Shown one piece after another: positions 16,160-25,354 of a stretch of DNA of 64,000 bases. The stretch is from Clostridium ljungdahlii. Lineage in GTDB: Bacteria; Bacillota; Clostridia; Clostridiales; Clostridiaceae. The notes below the pieces were generated by a model, which made no database searches, was not told the origin of the DNA, and worked only from the letters and a program-made list of their open reading frames with translations. The stretch's first letter is position 1; the number at the start of each line of letters is the position of its first letter. Location of the stretch: positions 1 to 64,000 of the forward strand of contig NZ_LITT01000006.1 of NCBI RefSeq assembly GCF_001636845.1. The letters run 5' to 3'. Made by a program: the position numbers and the translations under genes.

Positions 16160-17035
16160 ATGACTTTAAGACATTTTAAAATATTTGTTGCTGTATGTGA
16201 CAAAATGAATATGACTAAGGCTTCTGAAACACTTTTTATGTCTCAGTCAGCAGTTAGTCAGGCAATTTCTGAACTTGAAAGTCACTATGGCATACGACTT
16301 TTTGAACGGCTTTCAAGAAAACTTTATCTGACTCAGGCAGGAGAAAAACTGATGAGTTATGCTAGGTATATTATCAAATTAAATACAGAATTAGAAAGTG
16401 ATATGAAAACTTTGTATAAAAATGGTTCTATCCGTATTGGTGCAAGTGTTACTGTTGGGGCTTATGTTTTACCTAAATTTGTTTCACATTTTCAAAAAGC
16501 ATATCCAGAGACTGATATACAAGTGTATGAAGAAAATACTACAAAAATTGAAAAAATGCTTCTTCACGATGAAATTGACATAGGTCTTGTAGAAGGAGAA
16601 ACGACAAATTCAGACATTTTAAACAAACCATTTATGGATGATGAATTGATACTTATTTGTGGAGCTTGCCACAGATTTGCAAAACTTCCTTATGTGGAAC
16701 CTTGCGAACTTCAAAAAGAAAAATTTATTATTCGTGAAAAAGGAAGTGGAACTCGTAAGACATTTGAAGATAAAATGATAGAAAATCAATTAACATGGAA
16801 GGCTACCTGGATATGTAATAATACTGATACCATAAAAATTGCAGTTGCAGAAGGATTGGGAGTGTCGGTTATTTCTAGAAATTCAGTGATAAATGAATTA
16901 TCCTCTGGTACCCTTTGCGAAATACCTGTTAAAGGTATTAAATTTAAAAGAAAGTTTAAAATCATATATCACAAAAACAAATATTTAACAGAAACAATGA
17001 AATGTTTTATAGATTTATGCACAATAAAGTGCTAA
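16160..17035 (+). CDS. LysR-family transcriptional regulator
   Basis: This regulator of about 291 residues has the N-terminal winged HTH of the family (MTLRHFKIFVAVCDKMNMTK, then ASETLFMSQSAVSQAISELE) and a periplasmic-binding-like effector domain (GSIRIGASVTVGAYVLP, DIGLVEGETTNSD). ATG 16160 follows AAGGAG by seven bases; the upstream ATG at 16142 lacks one. It is transcribed divergently from the YeiH-type exporter, so it probably controls that gene. CysL/YeiE-like regulators of sulfite metabolism have this arrangement. The effector is not known. Confidence 0.9.
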   Translation: MTLRHFKIFVAVCDKMNMTKASETLFMSQSAVSQAISELESHYGIRLFERLSRKLYLTQAGEKLMSYARYIIKLNTELESDMKTLYKNGSIRIGASVTVGAYVLPKFVSHFQKAYPETDIQVYEENTTKIEKMLLHDEIDIGLVEGETTNSDILNKPFMDDELILICGACHRFAKLPYVEPCELQKEKFIIREKGSGTRKTFEDKMIENQLTWKATWICNNTDTIKIAVAEGLGVSVISRNSVINELSSGTLCEIPVKGIKFKRKFKIIYHKNKYLTETMKCFIDLCTIKC

Positions 17036-17135
17036 AGGTATCAATGAATTTTACTTAGTGGGAAAAGCAGCAATCTTGAATTAATGATTGTGATATTGTG
17101 CAGGCTACTAATAATAAAAAGGAGTGTAGATTATA

Positions 17136-17357
17136 ATGTATGATTTTGAAAAAATGAGTATTCCTAAATTAGAAAAAAAAATTGCAGAACTTAAAGACTT
17201 TCTTGAAGACATAGAAGAAGAAAAATCACTTGTACTAGGACAGAGAGGCATTCATTTATCCAGTGCTACAGTAGGAAAATATGAAGCAGAGATAGAACAA
17301 ATAAATAAACGCATTAATGAGTTAGAAGAATTATTGCGGAAAAAACGCTGTGATTGA
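17136..17357 (+). CDS. Small coiled-coil protein of unknown function
   Basis: This 73-residue protein is almost wholly heptad-patterned and charged (LEKKIAELKDFLEDIEEEKS at the front, IEQINKRINELEELLRKK at the end). It is predicted to form a helical hairpin or coiled-coil dimer. AAGGAGTG precedes the ATG. It is a lone small gene between the LysR regulator and the Mrp gene. No function is recognised. Confidence 0.6.
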   Translation: MYDFEKMSIPKLEKKIAELKDFLEDIEEEKSLVLGQRGIHLSSATVGKYEAEIEQINKRINELEELLRKKRCD

Positions 17358-17468
17358 TATTTTGTTTTAAATAGAAAAATGAGTAGTATAATTGGCATTT
17401 GATAATAATTATAAATGGAGTTATTATATAAGTAGCAAATGCTAATTATAAATTTAGGAGATGATTTC

Positions 17469-18299
17469 ATGTCAGAATGTAATTCATGCCCATCTAATGG
17501 GGGATGTGATAAGGATAAGCAGAAATGTATGATTGAAAATAATCCTTTAAACAAAGTAAAAAAAATTATTGGTGTTATGAGTGGAAAAGGTGGAGTAGGA
17601 AAATCTTCAATTTCAGTTCTTATTGCAAAACGTTTAAAGGAACTGGGATATAGTACAGGAATCTTAGATGCAGATATAACAGGCCCAAGTGTACCAAGGC
17701 TTGTTGGACTAAAAGATAAAAAAGTTATTTCAGATGGAGAACTAATGCATCCTGTAGATACAGATGATGGTATAAAGGTTATGTCTCTAAATTTATTAGT
17801 GGACAATGAAAATGATCCTGTCATTTGGAGAGGACCGATGATTGGGGGTGTAGTTAAACAATTTTGGACGGATGTACTATGGGGAGAACTTGATTATTTA
17901 GTTATTGATATGCCTCCAGGAACAAGTGATGTTGCACTGACAGTTATGCAGTCTATTCCCATAAATGGAATAGTTATGGTATCTGTTCCCCAGGATTTAG
18001 TTTCAATGATAGTTTCAAAAGCTGTAAATATGGCAAGAGCAATTGATATTGATGTATTAGGTGTTATTGAAAATATGAGTTACATAACTTGCCCGGATTG
18101 CGGTAAAAAAATAAAACTATTTAATGGAGAAAGTACAACTAAGTTTTTAGAAGAAATGAATTTGAAGCTTTTAGGAGAAATTCCTGTTTTAAATAGCGTA
18201 GGTAATTTATCAGACCCTACATATAAAGATGAAGATGAAGACCTTGAAAAAGTTTTTTATCCTATCGTTGATAACGTAATGAAGGGTTTAGAAAAATAA
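17469..18299 (+). CDS. Mrp/NBP35-family P-loop ATPase (Fe-S cluster carrier)
   Basis: This protein of about 276 residues begins with a Cys-rich lead (SECNSCPSNGGCDKDKQKC) typical of NBP35-like members. It then has the deviant Walker A GVMSGKGGVGKSS, DADITGPSVPRL, the family motif LDYLVIDMPPGTSD, and a C-terminal C-x-x-C (ITCPDCGKK) that can hold a bridging cluster. These proteins carry [4Fe-4S] clusters to apo-enzymes, which fits a cell with many Fe-S proteins. ATG 17469 has AGGAGA upstream; the in-frame codon at 17439 is not needed. DUF134 and NifX-like genes follow, a frequent clostridial trio. Confidence 0.9.
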   Translation: MSECNSCPSNGGCDKDKQKCMIENNPLNKVKKIIGVMSGKGGVGKSSISVLIAKRLKELGYSTGILDADITGPSVPRLVGLKDKKVISDGELMHPVDTDDGIKVMSLNLLVDNENDPVIWRGPMIGGVVKQFWTDVLWGELDYLVIDMPPGTSDVALTVMQSIPINGIVMVSVPQDLVSMIVSKAVNMARAIDIDVLGVIENMSYITCPDCGKKIKLFNGESTTKFLEEMNLKLLGEIPVLNSVGNLSDPTYKDEDEDLEKVFYPIVDNVMKGLEK

Positions 18300-18418
18300 A
18301 GACAAACACTTATAAATGAATTATAAATTACCCGTAAACGTTTTTGTAACTATGGGTAGATTTTTAGGCATATCCTGATGGAATTGATTTAAATAAAATA
18401 GTTTAAAAAGGATATGGA

Positions 18419-18586
18419 ATGAGTTACTATGAGATGAAAATATTTAGTAGAAAAACCCTGCATATGCATTTTAAATGTTTTAATTGTAATAGTATAATTG
18501 ATATAGATAGTCAAAGTTCAAACTTTGATTATCTGGGAATAAATAAAAAAATAGAAGCAGAAAATGACTTAGAACTCTTTTTATAG
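18419..18586 (+). CDS. Small hypothetical protein with C-x-x-C
   Basis: A 55-codon frame starts at ATG 18419 with AAGGA upstream and ends just before the DUF134 gene. It contains MHFKCFNCNSIIDIDS, a possible half zinc ribbon. I do not recognise it. Its position suggests it belongs to the Mrp/DUF134/NifX-like group. It may be real or the remnant of a longer gene. Confidence 0.4.
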   Translation: MSYYEMKIFSRKTLHMHFKCFNCNSIIDIDSQSSNFDYLGINKKIEAENDLELFL

Positions 18587-18617
18587 TATTATGTAGTAAA
18601 TGCAGGGAGGAGTTAAA

Positions 18618-19073
18618 ATGCCAAGACCAACAAAATTTAGAAGAGTAGAGTTTTTCCCAGAAAATACTTATTTTGTACCTTTGGGAAAACGTAAGTGTGA
18701 GATTGATGAAACAGTTTTAAAAGTAGAAGAATTAGAAGCTATGAGGCTAAAGGATATTGAGGAATTGAATCAAGAAGAGTGTGCGAAAAAAATGCAGGTA
18801 TCCAGGCAAACTTTTCAAAACATTATAGATAGTGCCAGAAAAAAAGTGGCTGTCGCCTTAACAGAAGGAAATGCTATAAGAATAAATGGTGGAAACTATA
18901 CAACAAACTATTGCAAATTTAAATGTTTGCATTGTGGCAATATATATGAAATAAAATATGAACAGAATAGATATACTTGTCCTAATTGTGGGTCAGAAAG
19001 AGTTATATGTAATAAAAAGGCGAAATTTTGTAAGAAATGGTGTAGAAATATGAAGAATGATAATAACGTCTAA
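18618..19073 (+). CDS. DUF134 (UPF0251) DNA-binding protein
   Basis: This protein of about 151 residues starts MPRPTKFRRVEFFPEN, the conserved DUF134 opening. A sigma-like HTH follows (LEAMRLKDIEELNQEECAKK, then MQVSRQTFQNIIDSARKK). The C-terminus is a zinc ribbon (CKFKCLHCGNIYE ... YTCPNCGSERV). GGAGG lies eight bases before ATG 18618, so the longer frame from 18600 is rejected. It is probably a regulator of the neighbouring Mrp/NifX-type genes. The family occurs next to such genes in many anaerobes, but direct targets are unknown. Confidence 0.85.
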   Translation: MPRPTKFRRVEFFPENTYFVPLGKRKCEIDETVLKVEELEAMRLKDIEELNQEECAKKMQVSRQTFQNIIDSARKKVAVALTEGNAIRINGGNYTTNYCKFKCLHCGNIYEIKYEQNRYTCPNCGSERVICNKKAKFCKKWCRNMKNDNNV

Positions 19074-19160
19074 TTATGGAAAAACTATTTGAAAGTATTG
19101 CAAATAAGATTAAAAATGTTATAATGAAAATAGCATATGACAAAAATGGAGGGAAAGTTT

Positions 19161-19508
19161 ATGAAAATAGCATTACCTAATAACGGAAATATGGTTAACC
19201 AACATTTTGGTATGAGTCAGAGTTTTGTAATTGTGACTGTTGAGAATAATAAAATTGGAAATGTTGAAGAAGTACCTACAGTTCAGTTAGCTCATCAACA
19301 TGAGGGACTTGCAAATTTACTAGTAAAACATAATGTTGATTTAGTAATAACTGGAGGTATTGGCGGAGGAGCTTTGATGGGATTGCAGCAGTGTGGACTC
19401 AAAGTAATAAAAGGAGCATCTGGAGAATACAGAGATGTTGTTCAAAGTTATATTGACGGAAAATTAGAAGATAAAAATGAACTTTGCAATCACCATTGCG
19501 AGCACTAA
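19161..19508 (+). CDS. NifX/NifB-C-like (dinitrogenase iron-molybdenum cofactor) domain protein
   Basis: The protein has 115 residues with the single domain of the NifX/NafY/MTH1175 group: MKIALPNNGNMVNQHFGMS at the start, where His sits in the HFG motif, and VITGGIGGGALMGLQQCG later. It ends in a His/Cys-rich tail (NHHCEH). These proteins bind Fe-S or metallocofactor precursors. In non-diazotroph clusters with Mrp and DUF134 they are thought to help metal cluster assembly. ATG 19161 has GGAGGG upstream. Confidence 0.85.
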   Translation: MKIALPNNGNMVNQHFGMSQSFVIVTVENNKIGNVEEVPTVQLAHQHEGLANLLVKHNVDLVITGGIGGGALMGLQQCGLKVIKGASGEYRDVVQSYIDGKLEDKNELCNHHCEH

Positions 19509-19518
19509 ACAAAAATAG

Positions 19519-19585
19519 AGTTTCTAAACGAAAATCAACTTATACAGATCATGTAGAAGTTGATTTTTTGTTTAGAGACTTTTTA
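19519..19585 (+). terminator. Long hairpin terminator related to MITE ends
   Basis: The arms AGTTTCTAAAC...AATCAACTT and AAGTTGATT...GTTTAGAGACT pair over about 25 bases and are followed by TTTTT. The 5' arm (TAGAGTTTCTAAA...AACTTATAC) closely resembles the ends of the palindromic elements at 47.7 and 56.7 kb. It may be a MITE end reused as a terminator for the NifX-like gene. Confidence 0.65.
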
Positions 19586-19728
19586 AGAAAATATTGAGGA
19601 ACAGTCTATCCAGCAGCAGGTTCAGCAGGAAAATTCAAATAAAATTTTATAAAAGCAGGAAAGATGAGTTCTAATATAGAATAACATAAATATAAATATT
19701 TACTAAGATGTAGAAAGAGGTGTTTGCC

Positions 19729-20139
19729 ATGACAAAAACTAAAATATTAATACCTTTAGATGGAACTGACAGGAGTATGCATTCTCTTGATCTATTGAAA
19801 AAAATGTTTAAAAGTGATGAAGTAGAAGTTACACTCATGAATATTTCAGAAATAGTTATAGTAAATGATATGGTGATTACGGATAAAGTTGATAGAGCAC
19901 GTGAAACAGGGGAGTTTGTTTTAAACAGGGGAGAAAAAGAACTTCAGGGATATACTGTAAACAAGTTTTTTGATTTTGGATATGCTGGAGATGAAATATT
20001 AAAAAAAGCTTCACAGGATAATTTCGACATTATAATAATGACTAAGTCTACTAAAAAGGGATTAGCTAGAATGGTTGGTTCTGTTACTAGTAAAGTTGTT
20101 AAAAATTCACCAAAGATAGTCATAATAGTTCCAGAATAG
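19729..20139 (+). CDS. UspA-type universal stress protein
   Basis: This protein of about 136 residues with one Usp domain starts KILIPLDGTDRSMHSLDLL (the LIPxDGS/T opening). It has an adenine nucleotide-binding-type end, IIIMTKSTKKGLARMVGS followed by KVVKNSPKIVIIVPE, close to the G-x2-G-x9-G(S/T) pattern. Usp proteins of this type often bind ATP and act in stress or growth arrest. A GTG at 19720 is an alternative start; AGAGGTG supports ATG 19729. The gene stands alone and is closed by a hairpin before the CODH promoter region. Confidence 0.85.
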   Translation: MTKTKILIPLDGTDRSMHSLDLLKKMFKSDEVEVTLMNISEIVIVNDMVITDKVDRARETGEFVLNRGEKELQGYTVNKFFDFGYAGDEILKKASQDNFDIIIMTKSTKKGLARMVGSVTSKVVKNSPKIVIIVPE

Positions 20140-20243
20140 TTTAATTTAAAAATTGGATTAAATTCCCAGATGCTTGTTAAATATATACCAAACTAGTATA
20201 GATATTTTTTTAAATATTAGATTTTAGCAATATCAGCTTGCCT

Positions 20244-20274
20244 AAAAAAGTTAAAAAATTTTTTTAACTTTTTT
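20244..20274. terminator. Bidirectional-type hairpin after the usp gene
   Basis: AAAAAAGTTAAAAAA and TTTTTTAACTTTTTT form a 15-base stem of nearly all A/T pairs with a one-base gap. It separates the stress-protein gene from the carbon-fixation promoter region. Confidence 0.6.
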
Positions 20275-20280
20275 AAAAAA

Positions 20281-20683
20281 ATCCTTTTCAAGTTATACAT
20301 TGTTATGGTAATATGTAATTGAAGAAGTTATATAGTAATATTGTAAACGTTTCTTAATTTTTTTTACATCCATGTAATGCTTAAAAAGCCAAAATATGTC
20401 ACATACAATTGTATATTTCAAATAACAATATTTATTTTCTCATTAAATTCACAAATAATTTATTAATAATATCAATAACCAGGATTATACTTAAATGGAT
20501 GTTTATTTTTTAACATTTTTATAGTAAATATATTTATTTTATGTAGTAAAAAGGTTATAATTATAATTGTATTTATTACAATTAATTAAAATAAAAAAAT
20601 AGGGTTTTAGGTAAAATTAAGTTATTTTAAGAAGTAATTACAACAAAAATTGAAGTTATTTCTTTAAGGAGGGAATTATTAAA
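20281..20683 (+). promoter_or_regulatory. Long AT-rich leader of the Wood-Ljungdahl cluster
   Basis: About 400 bases without a gene lead to acsA. The stretch is extremely A/T-rich with no structured riboswitch that I recognise. TTGTAAACGTTTCTT at 20341-20355 matches the CcpA cre consensus at all fixed positions but one. AAGGAGGG lies at 20668, just before the acsA ATG. The cluster's main promoter must lie here; I cannot place it with confidence. Confidence 0.5.
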
Positions 20684-22579
20684 ATGGAAGAAAAAGCAAA
20701 GTCAATTGATCAGGCTACTTTACAACTATTGGACAAGGCAAAAAAAGATGGAGTAAGAACTGCTTTGGATAGAAAAGCAGACATGAAGGTACAATGTGGG
20801 TTTGGTTCAGCAGGAGTTTGCTGTAGAATTTGTGCCATGGGTCCCTGTAGAGTAAGTCCAGTTCCAGGAAAAGGCGTTGAAAGAGGTATATGTGGTGCGA
20901 CAGCAGATGTAATTGTATCTAGAAACTTTGCAAGAATGGTTGCAGGAGGTACTGCAGCACACTTAGATCATGGTAGAAGTATAGCACTTAGTTTGTATCG
21001 TACTAGTAAAGATGGAGATATAAAAGTTAAAGATGAAGATAAATTAAAAAGAGTTGCAAAGAGATTTAATGTTGAAACTGAGGGCAGAGACATATACGAT
21101 GTAGCTCATGATGTAGCAAAAGAAGGATTAAGTAATTATGGTAGACAGCTTGGAGAAGTTTATTTACCACCTTCTTTACCAGAAAAGAGAAAAGAATTGT
21201 GGAGAAAATTAGGTGTATTTCCAAGAGCAGTTGATAGAGAAATAGCAGCAGTTATGCACTCAACTCATATGGGATGTAATGCAGATGCAGAAGCTATGAT
21301 TAAAATGTCTATGAGATGCTCACTAACTGATGGATGGATGGGTTCATTCATGGGAACAGAATTTAGCGATATAATGTTTGGAACACCTCATTCCGTTGAT
21401 ACAGAGGCAAATCTTGGAGTACTTGAAAAGAATTCTGTAAATGTAGTTTTACATGGACATGAACCACTTCTTTCAGAAATGATAGTAGAAGCAGCATCAG
21501 ATCCAGAACTAATTGAACTTGCTAAATCAGTAGGTGCTGATGGAATAAACTTATGTGGAATGTGCTGTACTGGAAATGAAGTTTCCATGAGACATGGCAT
21601 TAAAATAGCAGGAAACTTTATGCAGCAGGAATTGGCTGTAGTTACAGGGGCAGTAGATGGACTTATAGTTGATGTACAGTGTATTATGCCAGCACTAGCA
21701 AAATTGTCCAAGTCATATCATACTAAGTTTATAACAACTTCACCAAAGGCACACATCACAGATTCAATTTATATGGAATTTGATGAAGAAAGCCCACTTG
21801 ATTCTGCTAAGAAGATTTTAAAGGAAGCAATACTTAACTTTAAAAATAGAGATCAGAGCAAAGTAATGATTCCTCAATTAAAATCAAAGGGAATTGTTGG
21901 ATATAGTGTTGAAGAAATTATAAATAAATTAGACAAGGTTGTAAATACACAAATAGGACCAATGCAAACTGTAAAACCTTTGGCAGATGTTTTAACATCA
22001 GGAGTATTAAGAGGTGCAGCAGCTGTAGTTGGTTGTAATAATCCTAAAACGGTACATGATTATAACCACATTGAAACTATAAAGGGATTAATAAAGAATG
22101 ATGTAATTGTTGTTGTTACAGGATGTGCAGCTCAGGCAGCAGCAAAATATGGCTTATTACAAAAAGAAGCAGCAGAAAAATATGCAGGACCAGGATTAGC
22201 TACTGTATGTAAGCTTGTAGATATACCACCTGTACTTCATATGGGTTCTTGTATTGATATAAGTCGTATATTAGATTTGGTTGGAAAAGTTGCTAATTTG
22301 CTGGGCACTGACATGAGTGACCTTCCAGTTGCAGGTATAGCACCAGAATGGATGTCAGAAAAAGCTGTAGCAATAGCCACTTATGTAGTAACTTCAGGTA
22401 TAGATACTTGGCTTGAAGTAACACCTCCAGTAACAGGCGGTCCAGAAGTTGTTGATATTCTTACTAATAAGATGGAAGACTGGGTAGGAGCTAAGTTCTT
22501 TATAGAAACAGATCCTCATAAAGCAGTTGAACAGATTGTAAATAGGATGAATGAAAAACGTAAAAAATTAGGTATCTAA
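20684..22579 (+). CDS. acsA: Anaerobic Ni-CO dehydrogenase catalytic subunit (AcsA/CooS)
   Basis: This 631-residue enzyme interconverts CO and CO2 and feeds CO to AcsB. The N-terminal Cys set for the B and D clusters is present (QCGFGSAGVCCRICAMGPC and RGICGATAD). Candidate C-cluster ligands are the His in LHGHEPLL (about 258-260), Cys in NLCGMCCTG (291-295), VQCIMPALA (333), VVTGCAAQA, ATVCKLVD and MGSCIDISR. Length is normal for the family. Codon 401 is TCA (21884-21886), a Ser, so the gene is continuous; I recall a TGA at this codon in C. autoethanogenum. A strong AAGGAGGG precedes the ATG. Two hairpins separate it from cooC. Confidence 0.97.
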   Translation: MEEKAKSIDQATLQLLDKAKKDGVRTALDRKADMKVQCGFGSAGVCCRICAMGPCRVSPVPGKGVERGICGATADVIVSRNFARMVAGGTAAHLDHGRSIALSLYRTSKDGDIKVKDEDKLKRVAKRFNVETEGRDIYDVAHDVAKEGLSNYGRQLGEVYLPPSLPEKRKELWRKLGVFPRAVDREIAAVMHSTHMGCNADAEAMIKMSMRCSLTDGWMGSFMGTEFSDIMFGTPHSVDTEANLGVLEKNSVNVVLHGHEPLLSEMIVEAASDPELIELAKSVGADGINLCGMCCTGNEVSMRHGIKIAGNFMQQELAVVTGAVDGLIVDVQCIMPALAKLSKSYHTKFITTSPKAHITDSIYMEFDEESPLDSAKKILKEAILNFKNRDQSKVMIPQLKSKGIVGYSVEEIINKLDKVVNTQIGPMQTVKPLADVLTSGVLRGAAAVVGCNNPKTVHDYNHIETIKGLIKNDVIVVVTGCAAQAAAKYGLLQKEAAEKYAGPGLATVCKLVDIPPVLHMGSCIDISRILDLVGKVANLLGTDMSDLPVAGIAPEWMSEKAVAIATYVVTSGIDTWLEVTPPVTGGPEVVDILTNKMEDWVGAKFFIETDPHKAVEQIVNRMNEKRKKLGI

Positions 22580-22597
22580 TAATAAAGACAAGCAATT

Positions 22598-22647
22598 GCC
22601 ATGCCAAAATTAAAATGGCTTAAAAGCTAATTTTAATTTTGCATGGC
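22598..22647 (+). terminator. Stem-loop 1 between acsA and cooC
   Basis: GCCATGCCAAAATTAAAAT pairs with ATTTTAATTTTGCATGGC, with one bulged C. No long T-run follows, so it may act as a 3' stabilising or partial-termination structure for the acsA message rather than a simple terminator. Confidence 0.6.
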
Positions 22648-22668
22648 TCAATATGATATGAAAATATA

Positions 22669-22712
22669 TTCTCAAAGTGATATAAAGTCAAGATTACATA
22701 TCATTTTGAGAA
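22669..22712 (+). repeat. Stem-loop 2 between acsA and cooC
   Basis: TTCTCAAAGTGATAT pairs with ATATCATTTTGAGAA with one mismatch around a 14-base loop. It follows the first stem-loop by about 20 bases. Together they probably set the ratio of acsA to downstream mRNA. Confidence 0.55.
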
Positions 22713-22873
22713 GAATTTTAATTTATAGATGGCATAATGTAGAATAAAGTTTATAATTTATCTACAAATACATAAATTATAAGGGAATATATTTGTAGAT
22801 AAAAGTATATATTAAGTTTGTATTTTAAATGAATTTAGATAAAATGGTTGTTCAAAAATGGGAGGGACTACAT

Positions 22874-23656
22874 ATGAAAATGAAAATGGCTATAACAGGT
22901 AAAGGTGGTGTAGGTAAAACTACATTTTCAGCGATAATGAGTAAAATATATGCAGAAGAAGGATATAATGTTTTAGCTGTGGATGCAGATCCTGACCCCA
23001 ATTTGGCATTAGCATTAGGATTTCCAAAAGAGATATCAGATGAGATTGTTCCAATTTCAGAAATGAAAAAGTTAGTAGCAGAGAGAACAAATTCTACTCC
23101 AGGATCCTTTGGAAAAATGTTTAAAATAAATCCTAAAGTTGATGATATACCAGAAAGATATTGCAAGGAATACAAAGGTGTAAGACTTTTAACTATGGGA
23201 ACAGTTGATACAGGTGGAACAGGTTGTTTCTGCCCGGAAAATGTTTTGCTAAAAAAGCTCACGTCACATTTAATGCTCCAAAACAAAGACATCGTCATAA
23301 TGGATATGGAAGCAGGTATTGAACATTTGGGAAGGGGAACAGCGCAAGGTGTAGATGTATTTATTGTTGTTGTAGAACCTGGAATAAGGAGTATACAAAC
23401 GTTCAAACATGTAAAAAAATTAGCTAAGGATATAGGAATAGAAAAGATATTTGTGGTGGCAAATAAAATTAGGAATAAAAAGGACGAAGAATTTGTATTG
23501 GAAAACGTAGATGAAAAAGAATGTCTTGGATTTATACATTATAGTGACACAGTTGGAAGTTCTGATAGAGTCAATCAATCTCCTTACGATTCCAATAAGG
23601 AAACCGTTCAGGAGGTAAAAAATATAAAACAAAAATTAGAAATGGGGGTATTTTAA
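22874..23656 (+). CDS. cooC: CooC-type nickel-insertion ATPase (CODH maturation)
   Basis: This protein of about 260 residues in the MinD/SIMIBI class has a deviant P-loop MAITGKGGVGKTTF at the N-terminus, VDADPDPNLALALG, and the C-x-C metal motif in GCFCPEN near the middle. An IVIMDMEAGIEHLGRGT signature is typical of CooC. It binds Ni(II) or Zn at the C-x-C of a dimer and helps load nickel into the CODH C-cluster. ATG 22874 follows GGAGGG; an in-frame ATG at 22829 lacks a site. It ends one base before fhs. A second CooC lies before acsD, suggesting one for CODH and one for ACS. Confidence 0.9.
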   Translation: MKMKMAITGKGGVGKTTFSAIMSKIYAEEGYNVLAVDADPDPNLALALGFPKEISDEIVPISEMKKLVAERTNSTPGSFGKMFKINPKVDDIPERYCKEYKGVRLLTMGTVDTGGTGCFCPENVLLKKLTSHLMLQNKDIVIMDMEAGIEHLGRGTAQGVDVFIVVVEPGIRSIQTFKHVKKLAKDIGIEKIFVVANKIRNKKDEEFVLENVDEKECLGFIHYSDTVGSSDRVNQSPYDSNKETVQEVKNIKQKLEMGVF

Positions 23657-25333
23657 ATGACTTATAAATCAGACATCGAAATAGCTCAAGAATGCACAAT
23701 GAAGGACATTAAGGAAATTGCAAAGAAATTAAATATTTCCGAAGATGATATTGAATTGTATGGTAAATACAAAGCAAAGGTAAATTACAACTTGTTAAAG
23801 ACTACACCTAGTAAGAATGGAAAACTTATACTATGTACAGCTATAAATCCAACACCTGCTGGAGAAGGAAAAACTACTACAGCAATAGGTGTAGCAGATG
23901 CATTAAATAGAATGGGAAAATCTGTTGTCGTTGCACTTAGAGAACCATCTATGGGACCTGTATTTGGTATAAAAGGTGGAGCTGCCGGCGGTGGATATGC
24001 TCAAGTAGTACCTATGGAAGACATAAACCTACACTTTACAGGCGATATACATGCACTCACTGCTGCTAACAATTTACTTGCAGCAATGATAGACAATCAT
24101 ATATATCAAGGCAATAAACTTAACATAGACCCAAGAAGAATTGCTTGGAGAAGATGCGTGGACATGAACGACAGACAACTCAGATTTGTAGTTGATGGAT
24201 TAGGTGGAAAAGCAAACGGAACACCTAGAGAAGATGGATTTGATATAACAGTTGCTTCAGAAATAATGGCTATATTCTGTTTATCAAGTGACATAATTGA
24301 TTTAAAGAAGAGAATTGCTAAAATAGTTGTAGGATACACTAGAGATGGCAAGCCTGTAACAGCTCATGATTTAAAAGCTGAAGGAGCTATGGCAGCACTT
24401 CTTAAAGATGCATTAAAACCAAATCTAGTTCAAACTCTTGAAGGAACACCAGCATTTGTACACGGCGGACCATTTGCAAATATAGCTCATGGATGTAACT
24501 CAATAATGGCTACTAGAATGGCTCTTCACTTTGGTGAATATGTAGTTACGGAGGCAGGTTTCGGTGCTGACCTAGGTGCTGAAAAATTCTTAGACATCAA
24601 GTGCAGAATGGCAGGATTAAAACCGGATGCAGTAATAATAGTTGCTACAGTTAGAGCATTAAAATACAATGGCGGAGTTCCAAAGGCTGACTTAAATAAT
24701 GAAAACTTAGAAGCTCTTGAAAAAGGACTTCCAAATCTATTAAAACATGTAGAGAATATAACTAAGGTATACAAATTACCAGCAGTAGTTGCATTAAATG
24801 CATTCCCTACAGATACACAGGCAGAATTGAAATTAGTAGAAGATAAATGTAAAGAATTAGGCGTAAATGTAAAATTATCAGAAGTTTGGGCTAAAGGCGG
24901 CGAAGGTGGAATAGAAGTTGCCGAAGAAGTACTTAGACTTATAAAAGAAGAGAAAAATGACTTCCAGTTTGCTTACGATGAAAAATTACCAATCAGAGAT
25001 AAAATAAGAGCAGTAGCTCAGAAAATATATGGTGCTGATGACGTTACTTTCACAAATCAGGCAGATAAAGAAATTGATGAGCTTGAAAAATTAGGATTTG
25101 GTAAAACACCAGTATGTATAGCAAAGACCCAATATTCCTTAACTGATGATCAGACTAAACTTGGAAGACCAACAGGATTTAATATTACAGTAAGACAGGT
25201 TACAATTTCTGCTGGAGCAGGTTTTGTAGTTGCAGTAACTGGTTCAATAATGAAGATGCCAGGTCTTGGAAAAGTTCCATCTGCTGAAAAAATAGATGTA
25301 GATGAAAATGGAGTAATAAGCGGATTATTCTAA
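23657..25333 (+). CDS. fhs: Formate-tetrahydrofolate ligase
   Basis: This 558-residue enzyme makes 10-formyl-THF from formate, THF and ATP, the first folate step of the methyl branch. The ATP-binding loop is [16 protein letters not shown] (residues 63-78), followed by [20 protein letters not shown]. Further conserved blocks are [33 protein letters not shown] and the C-terminal VSAGAGF-like region ([17 protein letters not shown]). It starts directly after cooC with GGGGG upstream and is full length for the family. Confidence 0.97.
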   Translation: MTYKSDIEIAQECTMKDIKEIAKKLNISEDDIELYGKYKAKVNYNLLKTTPSKNGKLILCTAINPTPAGEGKTTTAIGVADALNRMGKSVVVALREPSMGPVFGIKGGAAGGGYAQVVPMEDINLHFTGDIHALTAANNLLAAMIDNHIYQGNKLNIDPRRIAWRRCVDMNDRQLRFVVDGLGGKANGTPREDGFDITVASEIMAIFCLSSDIIDLKKRIAKIVVGYTRDGKPVTAHDLKAEGAMAALLKDALKPNLVQTLEGTPAFVHGGPFANIAHGCNSIMATRMALHFGEYVVTEAGFGADLGAEKFLDIKCRMAGLKPDAVIIVATVRALKYNGGVPKADLNNENLEALEKGLPNLLKHVENITKVYKLPAVVALNAFPTDTQAELKLVEDKCKELGVNVKLSEVWAKGGEGGIEVAEEVLRLIKEEKNDFQFAYDEKLPIRDKIRAVAQKIYGADDVTFTNQADKEIDELEKLGFGKTPVCIAKTQYSLTDDQTKLGRPTGFNITVRQVTISAGAGFVVAVTGSIMKMPGLGKVPSAEKIDVDENGVISGLF

Positions 25334-25354
25334 AAACATTTAGGAGGAAACAAT

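Noticed and set aside
20281-20683. Riboswitch (cobalamin, THF or similar) in the acsA leader
   Set aside because: I searched by eye for a B12 box and other conserved cores and saw none; the leader is almost featureless A/T sequence.
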